From: Sphingomonas psychrolutea
GTDB lineage: Bacteria; Pseudomonadota; Alphaproteobacteria; Sphingomonadales; Sphingomonadaceae
NCBI RefSeq assembly: GCF_014636175.1
Contig: NZ_BMDW01000012.1
Span: 41,762 to 105,761, forward strand
Reading direction: 5' to 3'
Length of the DNA stretch: 64,000 nucleotides
In this document: positions 1 through 8,125 of the stretch, one piece after another
Numbering within the stretch: the first letter of the stretch is position 1
How the letters are laid out: every line of letters begins with the position of its first letter
The notes under the pieces: generated by a model
Told to the model about the DNA's origin: nothing
The model's input: the letters and a program-made list of their open reading frames with translations, nothing else
Database searches by the model: none
Program-made: the position numbers and the translations under genes

Positions 1-15
1 AGCCAGGACGAAACA

Positions 16-990
16 ATGATGCGTCCCTGTCCCCCCGCCGAATGGGCGCCGCACAAGGCGGTGTGGATCGGCTTCCCGAGTCATCCCGAATTGTGGGAAG
101 ACGATCTCGAACCGGCGCGCAGCGAAGTGACGGCGTTCGCACGCGCGGTCCATGCCGATGGGCGCGGCGAACGCGTGATTCTGGTGACGGCGGATGAGGA
201 GGCGGCGAAGGCAGCGCGGCGTATGGCGGGTGATTTTGCCGATGTCGTGGTCGAGCCGTTCGGCGATATCTGGCTGCGCGATACCGGGCCGATCCTGCTG
301 TCCGACGGCAGCGCACGCGACTTCGGCTTCAACGGCTGGGGCGGGAAATATGATTTGCCGGGCGACGATGATATCGGGCGGCGGCTGGCGGCGCGAAAAC
401 GGCTGACGGTCGAAAGCTGCGACTGGATTCTCGAGGGCGGCGCGCTCGACGGGGATGGCACCGGCCTCGTCGTGACGACCGAGCAATGCCTGCTCAACCC
501 CAATCGTAACCCCGCTTTATCCAAGGCAGAGATCGAGCAGCGGCTGCGCGACGATCTCGGGCTGGTCGACGTGCTGTGGCTTGGCGACGGGCTGATGCAC
601 GATCATACCGACGGCCATGTCGACAATCTCGCGCGCTTCGTCGCGCCCGGCGTGCTGGCAATCCCCGATGCGGCCGAGAACGACCCCAATTGGCGAGTCT
701 ATCAGCGCGCCGCCCAGGCGGCGGGCGCGGTCGACGGGCTGGAGGTCGTGCGCCTCCCTTCGCCCGGTCGCGTGCTGCGCGACGAGGAGATCGTGCCGGC
801 CAGCTATATGAACTTCTACATCGGCAATGCCACGGTGGTGGTGCCGCTGTATGGCGCGCCCAATGACGAAGCGGCGGTTGCGGCGGTGCAGGCGCTGTTC
901 CCGGGCCGCACCGCGGTCGGCTTGCGGGCAGACGCGATCCTTACCGGGGGCGGCAGCTTCCACTGCATCTCGCAACAAATCCCGGCGTAG
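16..990 (+). CDS. aguA: Agmatine deiminase (peptidyl-arginine deiminase family)
   Basis: The enzyme hydrolyses agmatine to N-carbamoylputrescine plus ammonia, a step of putrescine synthesis in the cytoplasm. The 324-residue protein has the guanidine-modifying fold signatures in order: WLRDTGP (86-92), EGGALDGDGTG (140-150), HTDGHVDN (197-204) and the C-terminal GGGSFHCISQQ, whose Cys317 is the expected nucleophile. ATG at 16 is preceded by AGGA seven bases upstream, so the gene appears complete. The usual partner, N-carbamoylputrescine amidase, would lie left of the window; this cannot be seen. A repeat pair follows the stop. Confidence 0.93.
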   Translation: MMRPCPPAEWAPHKAVWIGFPSHPELWEDDLEPARSEVTAFARAVHADGRGERVILVTADEEAAKAARRMAGDFADVVVEPFGDIWLRDTGPILLSDGSARDFGFNGWGGKYDLPGDDDIGRRLAARKRLTVESCDWILEGGALDGDGTGLVVTTEQCLLNPNRNPALSKAEIEQRLRDDLGLVDVLWLGDGLMHDHTDGHVDNLARFVAPGVLAIPDAAENDPNWRVYQRAAQAAGAVDGLEVVRLPSPGRVLRDEEIVPASYMNFYIGNATVVVPLYGAPNDEAAVAAVQALFPGRTAVGLRADAILTGGGSFHCISQQIPA

Positions 991-1002
991 GTCAGACCCG
1001 CT

Positions 1003-1094
1003 CCGTTCGCCCTGAGCTTGTCGAAGGGCAGCGTGCCTCAAATGCACCGGTCGATAGCGGAAACCGGCCCTTCGACAGGCTCAGGGCGAACGGG
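1003..1094. repeat. Inverted pair of palindromic repeats, family A
   Basis: Two copies of the sphingomonad repeat with core CCTGAGCTTGTCGAAGG lie in opposite orientation (1003-1028 and 1068-1094), about 40 bases apart. The same 65-66 base offset between arms recurs at 15501-15594 and 51553-51646. The pair sits between the convergent ends of aguA and dnaN, where it could fold into a long hairpin and act as a bidirectional terminator or RNA stabiliser (inference). Confidence 0.85.
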
Positions 1095-1117
1095 GAAGAG
1101 TAACCGGTCAGCCCCGA

Positions 1118-2230
1118 TTACACCCGCATCGGCATCAGGACGTACAGCGCCGCCGACTTGTCATTCTCGCGGATCAGCGTCGGCGCGGCGGCATCGGCGA
1201 GGTGAACCTCGATCGTATCACCGTGCAATTGCCCGAGAATGTCGAGCAGGTAGCGGCTGTTGAAGCCGATTTCGAAGCCAAGCGCGGTATACTCGCCGGG
1301 GACTTCTTCGGCGGCGGTGCCGTTTTCGGGGCTGGTCACCGACAGGATGATCTTGTCGCGGTCGAGCGCCATTTTCACCGCGCGGGTTTTCTCGGTCGCG
1401 ATCGTCGAGACGCGGTCGACACCTTCCTCGAAGCTGCGTGGATCGATCTTGAGGATCTTGTCGTTGCCGGTCGGGATCACGCGGCTGTAATCGGGGAAAG
1501 TGCCGTCGATCAGCTTGGAGGTCAGCAGCGCTTGCCCCAGATCGAAGCGGATCTTGGTCGGCGACAGCGACACGCCGACCGACCCGTCAATCTCGTCGAG
1601 CAATTTGCGGAGTTCGGCGATGCATTTGCGCGGGATGATGACGTCGGGCATGCCCTCAGCGCCATCGGGGCGCGGCAGCGTGATCCGCGCGAGGCGGTGG
1701 CCGTCGGTCGCGGCGGCCTTGAGCACCGGCAGCGGATCGTCCGAGACGTGCCAGAAGATGCCGTTCAGATAATAACGCGTCTCTTCGGTCGAGATCGCGA
1801 AGCGCGTCTTGTCGATGATTTGTTTGAGCGTTTCGGCCGGGAGTTCGAAGCTCACTGGCAGCTCGCCCTCGGCGATCACCGGAAAATCGTCGCGCGGCAA
1901 GGTGCCGAGCTGGAACTTCGCACGGCCCGCCATGATGGTCATCTTGCCATCGGCGGCAGCCAGGCTGACCTGGCTCCCCTCGGGCAGCTTGCGGCAAATG
2001 TCGAACAGCGTATGCGCCGAAACCGTCGTCGCGCCGGGTTGATCGACCGCTGCGGAGATTGTCTCGTTGATCTGGAGATCGAGGTCGGTCGCCATCAGCT
2101 TCAGGCCACCTTCTGCGGTCGCCTCGATCAGCACGTTGGACAGGATCGGGATCGTGTTGCGCCGCTCGACCACCGACTGGACGTGGCTCAAGCCCTTCAA
2201 CAAAGTCGCGCGTTCGATCGTGGCCTTCAT
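1118..2230 (-). CDS. dnaN: DNA polymerase III subunit beta (sliding clamp)
   Basis: This is the ring-shaped processivity clamp that tethers the replicative polymerase to DNA. The 370-residue protein has the usual length and three-domain composition. It begins MKATIERATLLKGLSHVQSV, continues through VERRNTIPILSNVLIEA, and ends with the canonical VLMPMRV tail. I chose ATG at 2230 because the clamp family starts at MK and a GGGGGA stretch precedes it; the frame stays open for another 25 codons upstream that resemble nothing. dnaA and recF are not adjacent here. Transcription runs towards aguA. Confidence 0.97.
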   Translation of the reverse strand: MKATIERATLLKGLSHVQSVVERRNTIPILSNVLIEATAEGGLKLMATDLDLQINETISAAVDQPGATTVSAHTLFDICRKLPEGSQVSLAAADGKMTIMAGRAKFQLGTLPRDDFPVIAEGELPVSFELPAETLKQIIDKTRFAISTEETRYYLNGIFWHVSDDPLPVLKAAATDGHRLARITLPRPDGAEGMPDVIIPRKCIAELRKLLDEIDGSVGVSLSPTKIRFDLGQALLTSKLIDGTFPDYSRVIPTGNDKILKIDPRSFEEGVDRVSTIATEKTRAVKMALDRDKIILSVTSPENGTAAEEVPGEYTALGFEIGFNSRYLLDILGQLHGDTIEVHLADAAAPTLIRENDKSAALYVLMPMRV

Positions 2231-2316
2231 GTCGTTCCCCCGGGCCGCCGCCCTTAGTTTCTCCGGCCACGCCACGCGCACCGGAGGCAATTCGCCGTAT
2301 CGCATTCCTTAAACAT

Positions 2317-2340
2317 AAAAGGGGCCGGAGCAAGCGCCCC
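2317..2340 (-). terminator. Rho-independent terminator after the outer-membrane protein gene
   Basis: Read on the minus strand, a GGGGC/GCCCC stem with a ten-base loop is followed by TTTT. It lies 67 bases past the stop of the gene ending at 2407 and upstream of dnaN. The stem is short, so efficiency is uncertain. Confidence 0.5.
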
Positions 2341-2406
2341 GACCCCCGATTTACGCCCGCAAACGCGAGGTTTGGCCCATTTGAGGGCGGTGCCGGCCGT
2401 CAGGCC

Positions 2407-3084
2407 CTAAAAGCGAACGCCTACGCCAGCGACGACCTGATGCCGGTCGGTATCGACGCTGAAATTGTTGGTGTTCGTGCCATTGGCATATTCGAGCCGT
2501 GCGTTGCCGTAGTTCGAATAGCGATATTCGAGCTTGGCATAGGTCGTGCGACCGATCTTCTGCTCGACACCGGCCCCGACGCGGTACCCGTCGAGATTAT
2601 AGTGACGGCCGGTCGTGGTGGTGCCGTCATTCGCGGTCAGATCGAGCCGGGCGTTGGTATAGCCGCCCTTGGCATAGATCAGCGTCGAGGGTGCAACGAC
2701 ATAACCGATGCGCGCACCGGCATAAAGGTCACGGCCTTGCTTGACGGCGCCATAGCCGAGTGCGGCCGCGCTGGCCGGACGGTTGCTGACATCGCCGGTC
2801 GATCCGGTGACTTCACCTTCGGCACCGATTACGAAGCGGTTGACCGCGACGTCATAGCCGAAGTCGCCGCCATAGGTCAGGCCGCTGGCCTTGCGGTCGC
2901 TGGTGATGTCGGAATTCGGGCCGCGACCTGGCTGCAACTTGTCATAGCCGAGAATGACGCCGACGCGTGGGCCGGTGAAGGTACGATCGTCGCGCGACGG
3001 CGGCGGGCCATCCTGTGCAAAGGCAGGGGCGGCGAGCGCGAGGCCGAGCGTTGCAGCCGCGGCGGTGAGGGTAAGCTTACGCAT
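2407..3084 (-). CDS. Outer membrane beta-barrel protein (OmpA/porin-like)
   Basis: The 225-residue protein has a clear signal peptide (residues 1-24, ending APAFAQ). After it come alternating amphipathic strands rich in Gly, Tyr and Asn, and a terminal Phe (VVAGVGVRF) as recognised by the Bam complex. The GYDKLQPG and KLEYRYSNYG segments resemble the eight-stranded Omp25/OmpW-like porins common in alphaproteobacteria. ATG at 3084 is preceded by GGAG at good spacing; the upstream in-frame ATG has no comparable site. The likely role is structural, or small-molecule permeability, in the outer membrane. Specific function is unknown. Confidence 0.85.
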   Translation of the reverse strand: MRKLTLTAAAATLGLALAAPAFAQDGPPPSRDDRTFTGPRVGVILGYDKLQPGRGPNSDITSDRKASGLTYGGDFGYDVAVNRFVIGAEGEVTGSTGDVSNRPASAAALGYGAVKQGRDLYAGARIGYVVAPSTLIYAKGGYTNARLDLTANDGTTTTGRHYNLDGYRVGAGVEQKIGRTTYAKLEYRYSNYGNARLEYANGTNTNNFSVDTDRHQVVAGVGVRF

Positions 3085-3220
3085 GTTGGTAACTCCATTG
3101 GTACAACCCACCGATCCCTGGTGGGGCTTCTCAAATAGGTGGCGCGGGCAGGAGTTGCATGAACCTCAGACAACAAGGAAAAGCGTTGCTTTTGCGCCAC
3201 ACGGGGTTGAAAGGCAGGCC

Positions 3221-3874
3221 ATGAAATCCGACGCCGCAATGCCGCCCAGAAGAGGCCGCGATTACATCGCGCGGCACGGCGAAACGGTGTTCAACGCCGC
3301 CGGACGGTTGCAGGGCGACCATCCGCACACGCCCCTCACGCGCGCCGGTTTCGCGCAAGCCGACGAGATGGGCCGGGCGTTGCGCGAAAAATTGGGGGCG
3401 AAACCGGCGCTGACGCTGTGGGCCTCGCCCACCGGGCGCGCGCTGCAGACGCTCGGCATCATCGCCGAGCATCTCGAACTCGACTGGCACGCCGCGCGGA
3501 CCGATCCGCGGCTGGTGGAAATCGGCATGGGCAGTTGGGGCGGCGCTTATTATGCCGCGCTCGCCGAAGCAGGCGAAAAAGTGGTCGACCGCGAGCAGGG
3601 CCTGCTCTTCCCCGCCCCCGATGGCGAAACCTATCCGGAAATCGCCGCGCGCGTGTCGGCCTGGCTGGCGGATACCGCCGGGGAGGCAGGCGACCGGCTC
3701 GTGATCATGCACGGTATTTCGAGCCGCGTACTGCGCGGCGTGATGACCGGCGCGGCGGAGATCCCCGGCTATGGCGCGCCCGCTGCACCCGGACTACCGC
3801 AAGGCTCGGTCGTGATGATCGACGGCGGGGTCGAAACGATCGTCCACCGCGGCACCGGACACGCGCCGGCATGA
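3221..3874 (+). CDS. Histidine phosphatase family protein (phosphoglycerate mutase-like)
   Basis: A 217-residue branch-1 histidine phosphatase. The RHGET motif (Arg18, His19) carries the phospho-accepting His. The GRLQGD segment, the EIGMGSWGG acid region and the second catalytic His in IMHGISSRVLRG complete the site. The substrate cannot be inferred from sequence; relatives act on phosphoglycerate, alpha-ribazole phosphate or small phosphoesters. The start at 3221 follows AAGGCAGG. The stop overlaps the next ATG (ATGA at 3871-3874), indicating translational coupling with the small secreted protein downstream. It is divergent from the outer-membrane protein gene. Confidence 0.88.
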   Translation: MKSDAAMPPRRGRDYIARHGETVFNAAGRLQGDHPHTPLTRAGFAQADEMGRALREKLGAKPALTLWASPTGRALQTLGIIAEHLELDWHAARTDPRLVEIGMGSWGGAYYAALAEAGEKVVDREQGLLFPAPDGETYPEIAARVSAWLADTAGEAGDRLVIMHGISSRVLRGVMTGAAEIPGYGAPAAPGLPQGSVVMIDGGVETIVHRGTGHAPA

Positions 3875-4350
3875 GGTGGGCGGTGTCGTTGCTGGCGCTG
3901 CTCGCAACCCCGGCACTGGCGCGCGAATCGCTCGGCGTGTTCGACAGTTGGGGCGCCTTTACCGATCCCTCGCCACGGCATTGCTATGCGATCGCACAGC
4001 CTGCGCAATCGGGCGGCGCGTCGCGCTGGCGCCCCTTTGCCAGCGTCGCGAGCTGGCCCGGGCAAGGCGTGCGCGGCCAACTCCACATCCGCCTCAGCCG
4101 CGAGCGCAACCCGCAATCGCGCGTCACGCTCTCGGTCGGCGAGCGCCGCTTCGAACTGGTCGCGGGGAATGCCGACGCCTGGGCGCCCGACACCCGCACC
4201 GATAGCGCGATCGTCGCCGCAATCCGCTCGAGCCGCAGCATGAGCGTCGAAACCCTCGCCAAAACCGGCGCGCCGTTTGCCGATGTCTATGCCCTGCGCG
4301 GTGCTGCGACGGCGATCGACGCGGCGGCATTGGGGTGTGTCGGGCGGTAG
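3871..4350 (+). CDS. Small exported protein, possibly invasion-associated-locus-B-like
   Basis: 159 residues with a Sec signal peptide ([16 protein letters not shown]). It is followed by a compact domain with Cys38 in RHCYAIAQ and a second Cys close to the C terminus (GCVGR), suggesting one disulfide in the periplasm. The pattern of a short FDSWGAF opening, a central [13 protein letters not shown] strand and a late Cys is reminiscent of IalB-family proteins, but I am not certain. It overlaps the histidine phosphatase by four bases and lies 49 bases before rlmN, so the three may be co-transcribed. No enzymatic motif is seen. Confidence 0.6.
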   Translation: MRWAVSLLALLATPALARESLGVFDSWGAFTDPSPRHCYAIAQPAQSGGASRWRPFASVASWPGQGVRGQLHIRLSRERNPQSRVTLSVGERRFELVAGNADAWAPDTRTDSAIVAAIRSSRSMSVETLAKTGAPFADVYALRGAATAIDAAALGCVGR

Positions 4351-4399
4351 CGACGGCTCCCGTCTGGAAAACCGCGCCGATTTCGACTACATCGCCGCG

Positions 4400-5605
4400 A
4401 TGCCCAATTCCGCGACGACCCTCATGGCCATTCCCGGCCATATCGATCCTGTTCCCGTCCCCCGCGCGTTCGTTCCGCGCAGCGACGGGCGGACCGATTT
4501 GCTCGGCCTGACCAAGGCCGATCTGCGCATGGCGCTGGAGACCTCGCAGCTCGACCCCAGACAGGCGAAATTGCGCGCGAAGCAGCTGTGGCATTGGATC
4601 TACAATCGCGGTGTCACCGATTTCGCTTTGATGACCGATATCGCCAAGACGATGCAGCCGTGGCTGCGCGATCGCTTCGTGATCAGCCGCCCGCAAGTGG
4701 TCGAGGCGCAAGTCTCGACCGACGGCACGCGCAAATGGTTGCTGCGCACCGATGACGGCAATGATTATGAGATGGTGTTCATCCCCGATGCCGACCGCGG
4801 CACGCTGTGCATCTCCAGCCAGGTCGGCTGCACGCTCAATTGCAGCTTCTGCCACACCGGCACGATGCGGCTGGTGCGCAATCTCGAGCCGTCGGAAATC
4901 GTCGGTCAGGTCATGCTCGCGCGCGATGCGCTGGGCGAATGGCCGAGCCAGCCCGAGGGCCGGATGCTCACCAACATCGTGCTGATGGGGATGGGCGAGC
5001 CGCTCTACAATTTCGACAATGTCCGCGATGCGATGAAGATCGTCATGGACGGCGACGGCATCGGCCTGTCGCGCCGCCGCATCACGCTGTCGACCAGCGG
5101 CATCGTGCCCTTGATCGCGCGCGCGGGCGAGGAGATTTCGGTCAACCTCGCGATCTCGCTCCACGCCGTCACCAAGGAAGTCCGCGACGAACTCGTGCCG
5201 ATCAACAAGAAATACGGGATCGAGGAACTGCTGCAGGCGTGCGCCGAGTATCCCGGTGCCAACAATGCGCGGCGCATCACCTTCGAATATGTCATGCTCA
5301 AGGACAAGAACGACAGCGACGCCGACGCGCGCGAACTGGTCCGGCTGCTCCGGAAATACGATCTGCCCGCCAAGGTGAACCTCATCCCGTTCAACCCCTG
5401 GCCCGGCGCGCCGTACGAATGCTCGACGCCGGAGCGGATCAAGAGCTTCTCGAACATCGTGTTCGACGCCGGGATTTCAGCGCCGGTCCGCACCCCGCGC
5501 GGCCGCGACATCGATGCGGCGTGCGGTCAGTTGAAGACGGCGAGCGAGAAAATCTCGCGCGCCGAGCTCGATCGGCAGGAAGCGAAGCTGGCGGCGCTTG
5601 GATAG
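4400..5605 (+). CDS. rlmN: 23S rRNA (adenine2503-C2)/tRNA methyltransferase RlmN
   Basis: A radical-SAM enzyme that methylates C2 of A2503 in 23S rRNA and A37 of some tRNAs. The 401-residue protein carries the CTLNCSFC cluster motif (Cys144, Cys148, Cys151) that binds the 4Fe-4S cluster. It also has the two mechanistic cysteines: Cys137 in TLCISSQVG and the methyl-carrying Cys at about 375 in DIDAACGQL. The SAM-binding GMGEPLYNF segment is intact. ATG at 4400 ([10 protein letters not shown]) is the most probable start; a second in-frame ATG lies at 4424. All key residues are present, so it should be active. Confidence 0.96.
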   Translation: MPNSATTLMAIPGHIDPVPVPRAFVPRSDGRTDLLGLTKADLRMALETSQLDPRQAKLRAKQLWHWIYNRGVTDFALMTDIAKTMQPWLRDRFVISRPQVVEAQVSTDGTRKWLLRTDDGNDYEMVFIPDADRGTLCISSQVGCTLNCSFCHTGTMRLVRNLEPSEIVGQVMLARDALGEWPSQPEGRMLTNIVLMGMGEPLYNFDNVRDAMKIVMDGDGIGLSRRRITLSTSGIVPLIARAGEEISVNLAISLHAVTKEVRDELVPINKKYGIEELLQACAEYPGANNARRITFEYVMLKDKNDSDADARELVRLLRKYDLPAKVNLIPFNPWPGAPYECSTPERIKSFSNIVFDAGISAPVRTPRGRDIDAACGQLKTASEKISRAELDRQEAKLAALG

Positions 5606-5644
5606 GCACGTTTGCTGTCAGGCGCGATTGTCTCAAACCCGTTC

Positions 5645-5668
5645 GGCCCCGGACTTGATTCGGGGTTG
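5645..5668. repeat. Single palindromic repeat (CCCCGGA/TCGGGG type)
   Basis: A solitary hairpin of the type CCCCGGACTTGATTCGGGG, a common intergenic palindrome in sphingomonads. It lies 40 bases after rlmN and may act in termination. A degenerate single copy of family A follows at 5714-5740 (GGCAGGCTCAGGGCGAACGG). Apart from these two repeats and the family B arm at 5827, the 263 bases between rlmN and the nuclease gene hold nothing I recognise. Confidence 0.65.
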
Positions 5669-5713
5669 TCAGAGCTCCGTCGCAGCAGGCGAGTCGATCA
5701 CGTTCGGAGAGAG

Positions 5714-5740
5714 GCCCTTTGGCAGGCTCAGGGCGAACGG
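5714..5740. repeat. Degenerate solitary copy of family A repeat
   Basis: It matches the right arm of family A (GGCTCAGGGCGAACGG) with mismatches in the TTCGACAGG half. No inverted partner is found within 150 bases, unlike the three other copies in the window. Confidence 0.6.
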
Positions 5741-5826
5741 ATTACGCGGGTATCGTGACCGCATAAACGGCGGCTTCCCCGCACAGGGGTTAACGTTCGA
5801 AGGTGGGTGGATGGCGGTCGTTCCCC

Positions 5827-5858
5827 CGCCGTCACCCCGGCCTTGTGCCGGGGTCCAC
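5827..5858. repeat. Left terminal inverted repeat of the GIY-YIG cassette (family B)
   Basis: A 32-base arm containing the hairpin ACCCCGGCC-TTGT-GCCGGGGT (stem arms separated here for clarity). It is an exact reverse complement of 6204-6235. It lies 10 bases beyond the nuclease stop codon. Confidence 0.9.
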
Positions 5859-5868
5859 CGTGCGCCAA

Positions 5869-6183
5869 TTACGTCGTCAGGGGTGGTAGTCCGAGTCCGA
5901 CCGCAAGATCATTCCAGGCCGGATTCTCGCGCTCAATAAGGTTGCGCTTCCAGTCTCGCTTGTAGCGCTTTAACTGCTTCTCGCGAGCGGTCGCAGCCTC
6001 CATCGTGTCGGCAATTTCGAAATAGACGAGCCGCTTGATGCCGTACTTCTTCGTGTAGCCGTCGAACGTCTCGTCGCGATGTTGCAAGATTCTGCCGACC
6101 AGGTTCGACGTAACGCCGACGTAGAGCGCACCGTTGTACCGGTTAGCAAGAATGTAGATACACGGTATGCGCTCGATCGCCAT
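5869..6183 (-). CDS. GIY-YIG nuclease domain protein (small, cassette-borne)
   Basis: A 104-residue single-domain GIY-YIG protein. The two-strand signature IYIL...ALYVGVTSNL is followed by the catalytic Arg in VGRILQHR and the metal-binding Glu in TAREKQLKRYK; the C terminus has NPAWNDL. These stand-alone proteins belong to the YhbQ/UPF0213 group. Their substrate is unknown, but they are frequent and multicopy in sphingomonads and Caulobacter. ATG at 6183 (or 6192) is preferred, because further upstream the frame runs through the repeat arm and yields nonsense (TPALCRGP). Perfect inverted repeats lie 10 bases after the stop and about 20 bases before the start, so the gene is packaged like a mobile cassette. 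Confidence 0.85.
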   Translation of the reverse strand: MAIERIPCIYILANRYNGALYVGVTSNLVGRILQHRDETFDGYTKKYGIKRLVYFEIADTMEAATAREKQLKRYKRDWKRNLIERENPAWNDLAVGLGLPPLTT

Positions 6184-6203
6184 GCGCGGCATTTTGCTGC
6201 GCA

Positions 6204-6235
6204 GTGGACCCCGGCACAAGGCCGGGGTGACGGCG
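6204..6235. repeat. Right terminal inverted repeat of the GIY-YIG cassette (family B)
   Basis: Perfect 32-base inverse copy of 5827-5858. It lies between the nuclease start and the 3' end of the aldo/keto reductase gene. Its distance from the start codon means it lies in the 5' leader of the nuclease mRNA or contains its promoter. Confidence 0.9.
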
Positions 6236-6314
6236 ATAAACGTCGAGTAAGGTCGGCCATTAAGTCGCGAGCGGACAGGCCAGTGCGCAGGTCGCGGGCT
6301 GATGTTGTCCAGAT

Positions 6315-7394
6315 TTAGCGCTCCCCCCACCCGGCAACGCCGTGGCCCCCGAACACCATCCGCCGCACACCCGGATGCGCAAGCGACGCGCTGAACCCCG
6401 GCACCGGCGCGCTCGCGTCGTCGAGCCGCTGCATCTGATCGTCGCTCAAAACGATCCTCGTCGCGGCGATATTGCTGTCGAGCTGCTCAACCGTCCGCGC
6501 GCCGATCAGCGTCGATCCGACCCCCTTGCGCGCCATTACCCAGGCCAGCGCGACCTGTGCGGGGGGCCGATCGAGTTCGCCCGCCACCGCCTTCAGCACC
6601 TCCAAGATGTCCCAGTTGCGCTCGGCAAACTTGCTGTCGCCGAACGGGTTCGGCCCGCTCAGCCGACCGCTATCCGCCGTGTCACCCCGCGCATATTTGC
6701 CGGTCAGGAAGCCACCGCCGAGCGGGCTCCACGGCACCACCGCCATGCCCGCCTCGTGCGCGGCGGGGAAATGCTCGGCCTCGACATCGCGCGCGACCAG
6801 CGAATATTCGAGCTGCAGCGCGATCGGCCCCGGCACGCCGCGCTCGCGCGCGACCGTCGCGACCTGCATTGCCAGCCACGCCGGCATGTCCGACAGCGCA
6901 TAATAGCGAATCTTCCCCGTGCGGACGAGGTCGCCGAGCGTCTGAACGATCTCCGCCGCTGGCGTGACGCCATCCCAGATATGCATCCAGTACAGATCGA
7001 TATGATCGGTCCCGAGCCGCTTCAGCGAGGCATCGAGCGCGCGGTGGATGTTCTTGGCCCCCGCACCCCCGGCATTGGGATTGCCGCCGCCGCTCTGGCG
7101 GGCGCTCAGCGGGCTGGCCGATGCGTTGAAGCCGAACTTGGTCGCCAGCACGATCTCGTCGCGCGACCCGCTGTCCTTGAGGAACTGCCCGATCAGCCGC
7201 TCGCTCTCACCGCCCGAATAAATGTCGGCGGTGTCGATGAAGTTGCCGCCTGCGTCGCGATAGGCATCGAACATCGCCCGCGCGGTCTGGTCGTCGGCAT
7301 TCCAGCCGCCGGGGCCAAAGGTCATCGTGCCGAGCGCGAGCGGGCTGACCACCAGCCCGGAGCGGCCGAGCGTGCGAAAATCGGTGAGCGACAT
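6315..7394 (-). CDS. Aldo/keto reductase
   Basis: A 359-residue NADPH-dependent oxidoreductase of the AKR superfamily (TIM barrel, cytoplasmic), close to the YajO/Tas type. The catalytic tetrad is visible: Asp and Tyr in DTADIYSGGESE, Lys in ATKFGF, His in WMHIWDG. The phosphate-binding end of the barrel is represented by STLIGARTVEQLDSN. It is transcribed divergently from a TetR regulator 83 bases away, the usual layout for a repressor controlling a detoxifying reductase. The natural substrate is unknown. Confidence 0.92.
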   Translation of the reverse strand: MSLTDFRTLGRSGLVVSPLALGTMTFGPGGWNADDQTARAMFDAYRDAGGNFIDTADIYSGGESERLIGQFLKDSGSRDEIVLATKFGFNASASPLSARQSGGGNPNAGGAGAKNIHRALDASLKRLGTDHIDLYWMHIWDGVTPAAEIVQTLGDLVRTGKIRYYALSDMPAWLAMQVATVARERGVPGPIALQLEYSLVARDVEAEHFPAAHEAGMAVVPWSPLGGGFLTGKYARGDTADSGRLSGPNPFGDSKFAERNWDILEVLKAVAGELDRPPAQVALAWVMARKGVGSTLIGARTVEQLDSNIAATRIVLSDDQMQRLDDASAPVPGFSASLAHPGVRRMVFGGHGVAGWGER

Positions 7395-7416
7395 GGGGAT
7401 GAGACTTTCCTAGCGT

Positions 7417-7472
7417 TCGTTATGAAAGTCCTGCTATCATCCGCGCTGGAAGGTCAAGACATTTCGGAACGA
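7417..7472. promoter_or_regulatory. Candidate operator in the AKR-tetR divergent region
   Basis: The half-sites TCGTTATGAAA (7417-7427) and TTTCGGAACGA (7462-7472) are inverted relative to each other and share TCGTT..GAAA. They lie between the two divergent starts, as expected for an autoregulated TetR-type repressor. The 34-base gap is long for a single dimer, so two separate binding sites are equally possible. Confidence 0.35.
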
Positions 7473-7477
7473 TCACT

Positions 7478-8113
7478 ATGAAACCATCAAGCGAGCAACC
7501 GCTCGCCCCGCCCCGCAAGACCGGCCGCCCCCGCTCGTTCGATCGCGACGCGGCGCTCGAACAGGCGATGTTCGCCTTCTGGCAGCACGGTTATGAGACG
7601 ACCTCGATCGCCGATCTGACCGCCGCGATGGGCGTTACTGCACCCAGCCTCTACACCGCGTTCGGTGACAAGAAGCGGCTCTTCCTCGAAGCGGTGCAGC
7701 TTTACGCTGGCGATCCGCAAGCGATGGCGGACCGGATCGCCGACGCGACGAGTGCGCGTGATGCGGCGCACGATCTGCTGACCAGCGCGGCGATCGGCTT
7801 TACCGGCGAGGCGACGCCCAAGGGTTGTCTGCTCGCCAGCGCCACGGCGAGCGGGTCCCCGGATTCCGCCGACGTCCAGCGTGCCGTTGCCGCCATTCGC
7901 ACCGCGATCGCACACCATTTGCAGTTGCGAATCGAGCGCGACATTGCCGACGGAGTACTTCCGCAAGAGGCCGACCCGGCGACCCTGTCCGGACTGGTGA
8001 TCGCGGTGATCCAGGGCCTGTCGGTGCTCGCGCGCGACGGGGCAACACGCGACACCTTGCTGTCGATCACCACTGCGGCGCTCGCGGCGTGGCCGATACG
8101 CTGCCCTTCCTGA
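7478..8113 (+). CDS. TetR/AcrR family transcriptional regulator
   Basis: A 211-residue protein with an N-terminal helix-turn-helix at about residues 20-65 (RDAALEQAMFAFWQHGYETT then SIADLTAAMGVTAPSLYTAF). The C-terminal ligand-binding domain is divergent and contains GCLLASATASGSPDSADVQ, as in the group of TetR regulators that control oxidoreductases. It probably represses the adjacent divergent aldo/keto reductase and itself (inference from layout). The start ATG at 7478 overlaps no other gene. Confidence 0.9.
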   Translation: MKPSSEQPLAPPRKTGRPRSFDRDAALEQAMFAFWQHGYETTSIADLTAAMGVTAPSLYTAFGDKKRLFLEAVQLYAGDPQAMADRIADATSARDAAHDLLTSAAIGFTGEATPKGCLLASATASGSPDSADVQRAVAAIRTAIAHHLQLRIERDIADGVLPQEADPATLSGLVIAVIQGLSVLARDGATRDTLLSITTAALAAWPIRCPS

Positions 8114-8125
8114 TCGCGGATCACC

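Noticed and set aside
2231..2305. Upstream extension of dnaN by 25 codons
   Set aside because: Clamp proteins start at MKATIER-like sequence; the extension has no similarity and a ribosome-binding site precedes the shorter start.
5598..5939. Possible gene between rlmN and the nuclease cassette
   Set aside because: The open frame runs through three different repeats and is not protein-like.
6184..6330. N-terminal extension of the GIY-YIG protein
   Set aside because: It is translated through the repeat arm (TPALCRGP) and into the 3' end of the neighbouring gene; the domain starts after the repeat.
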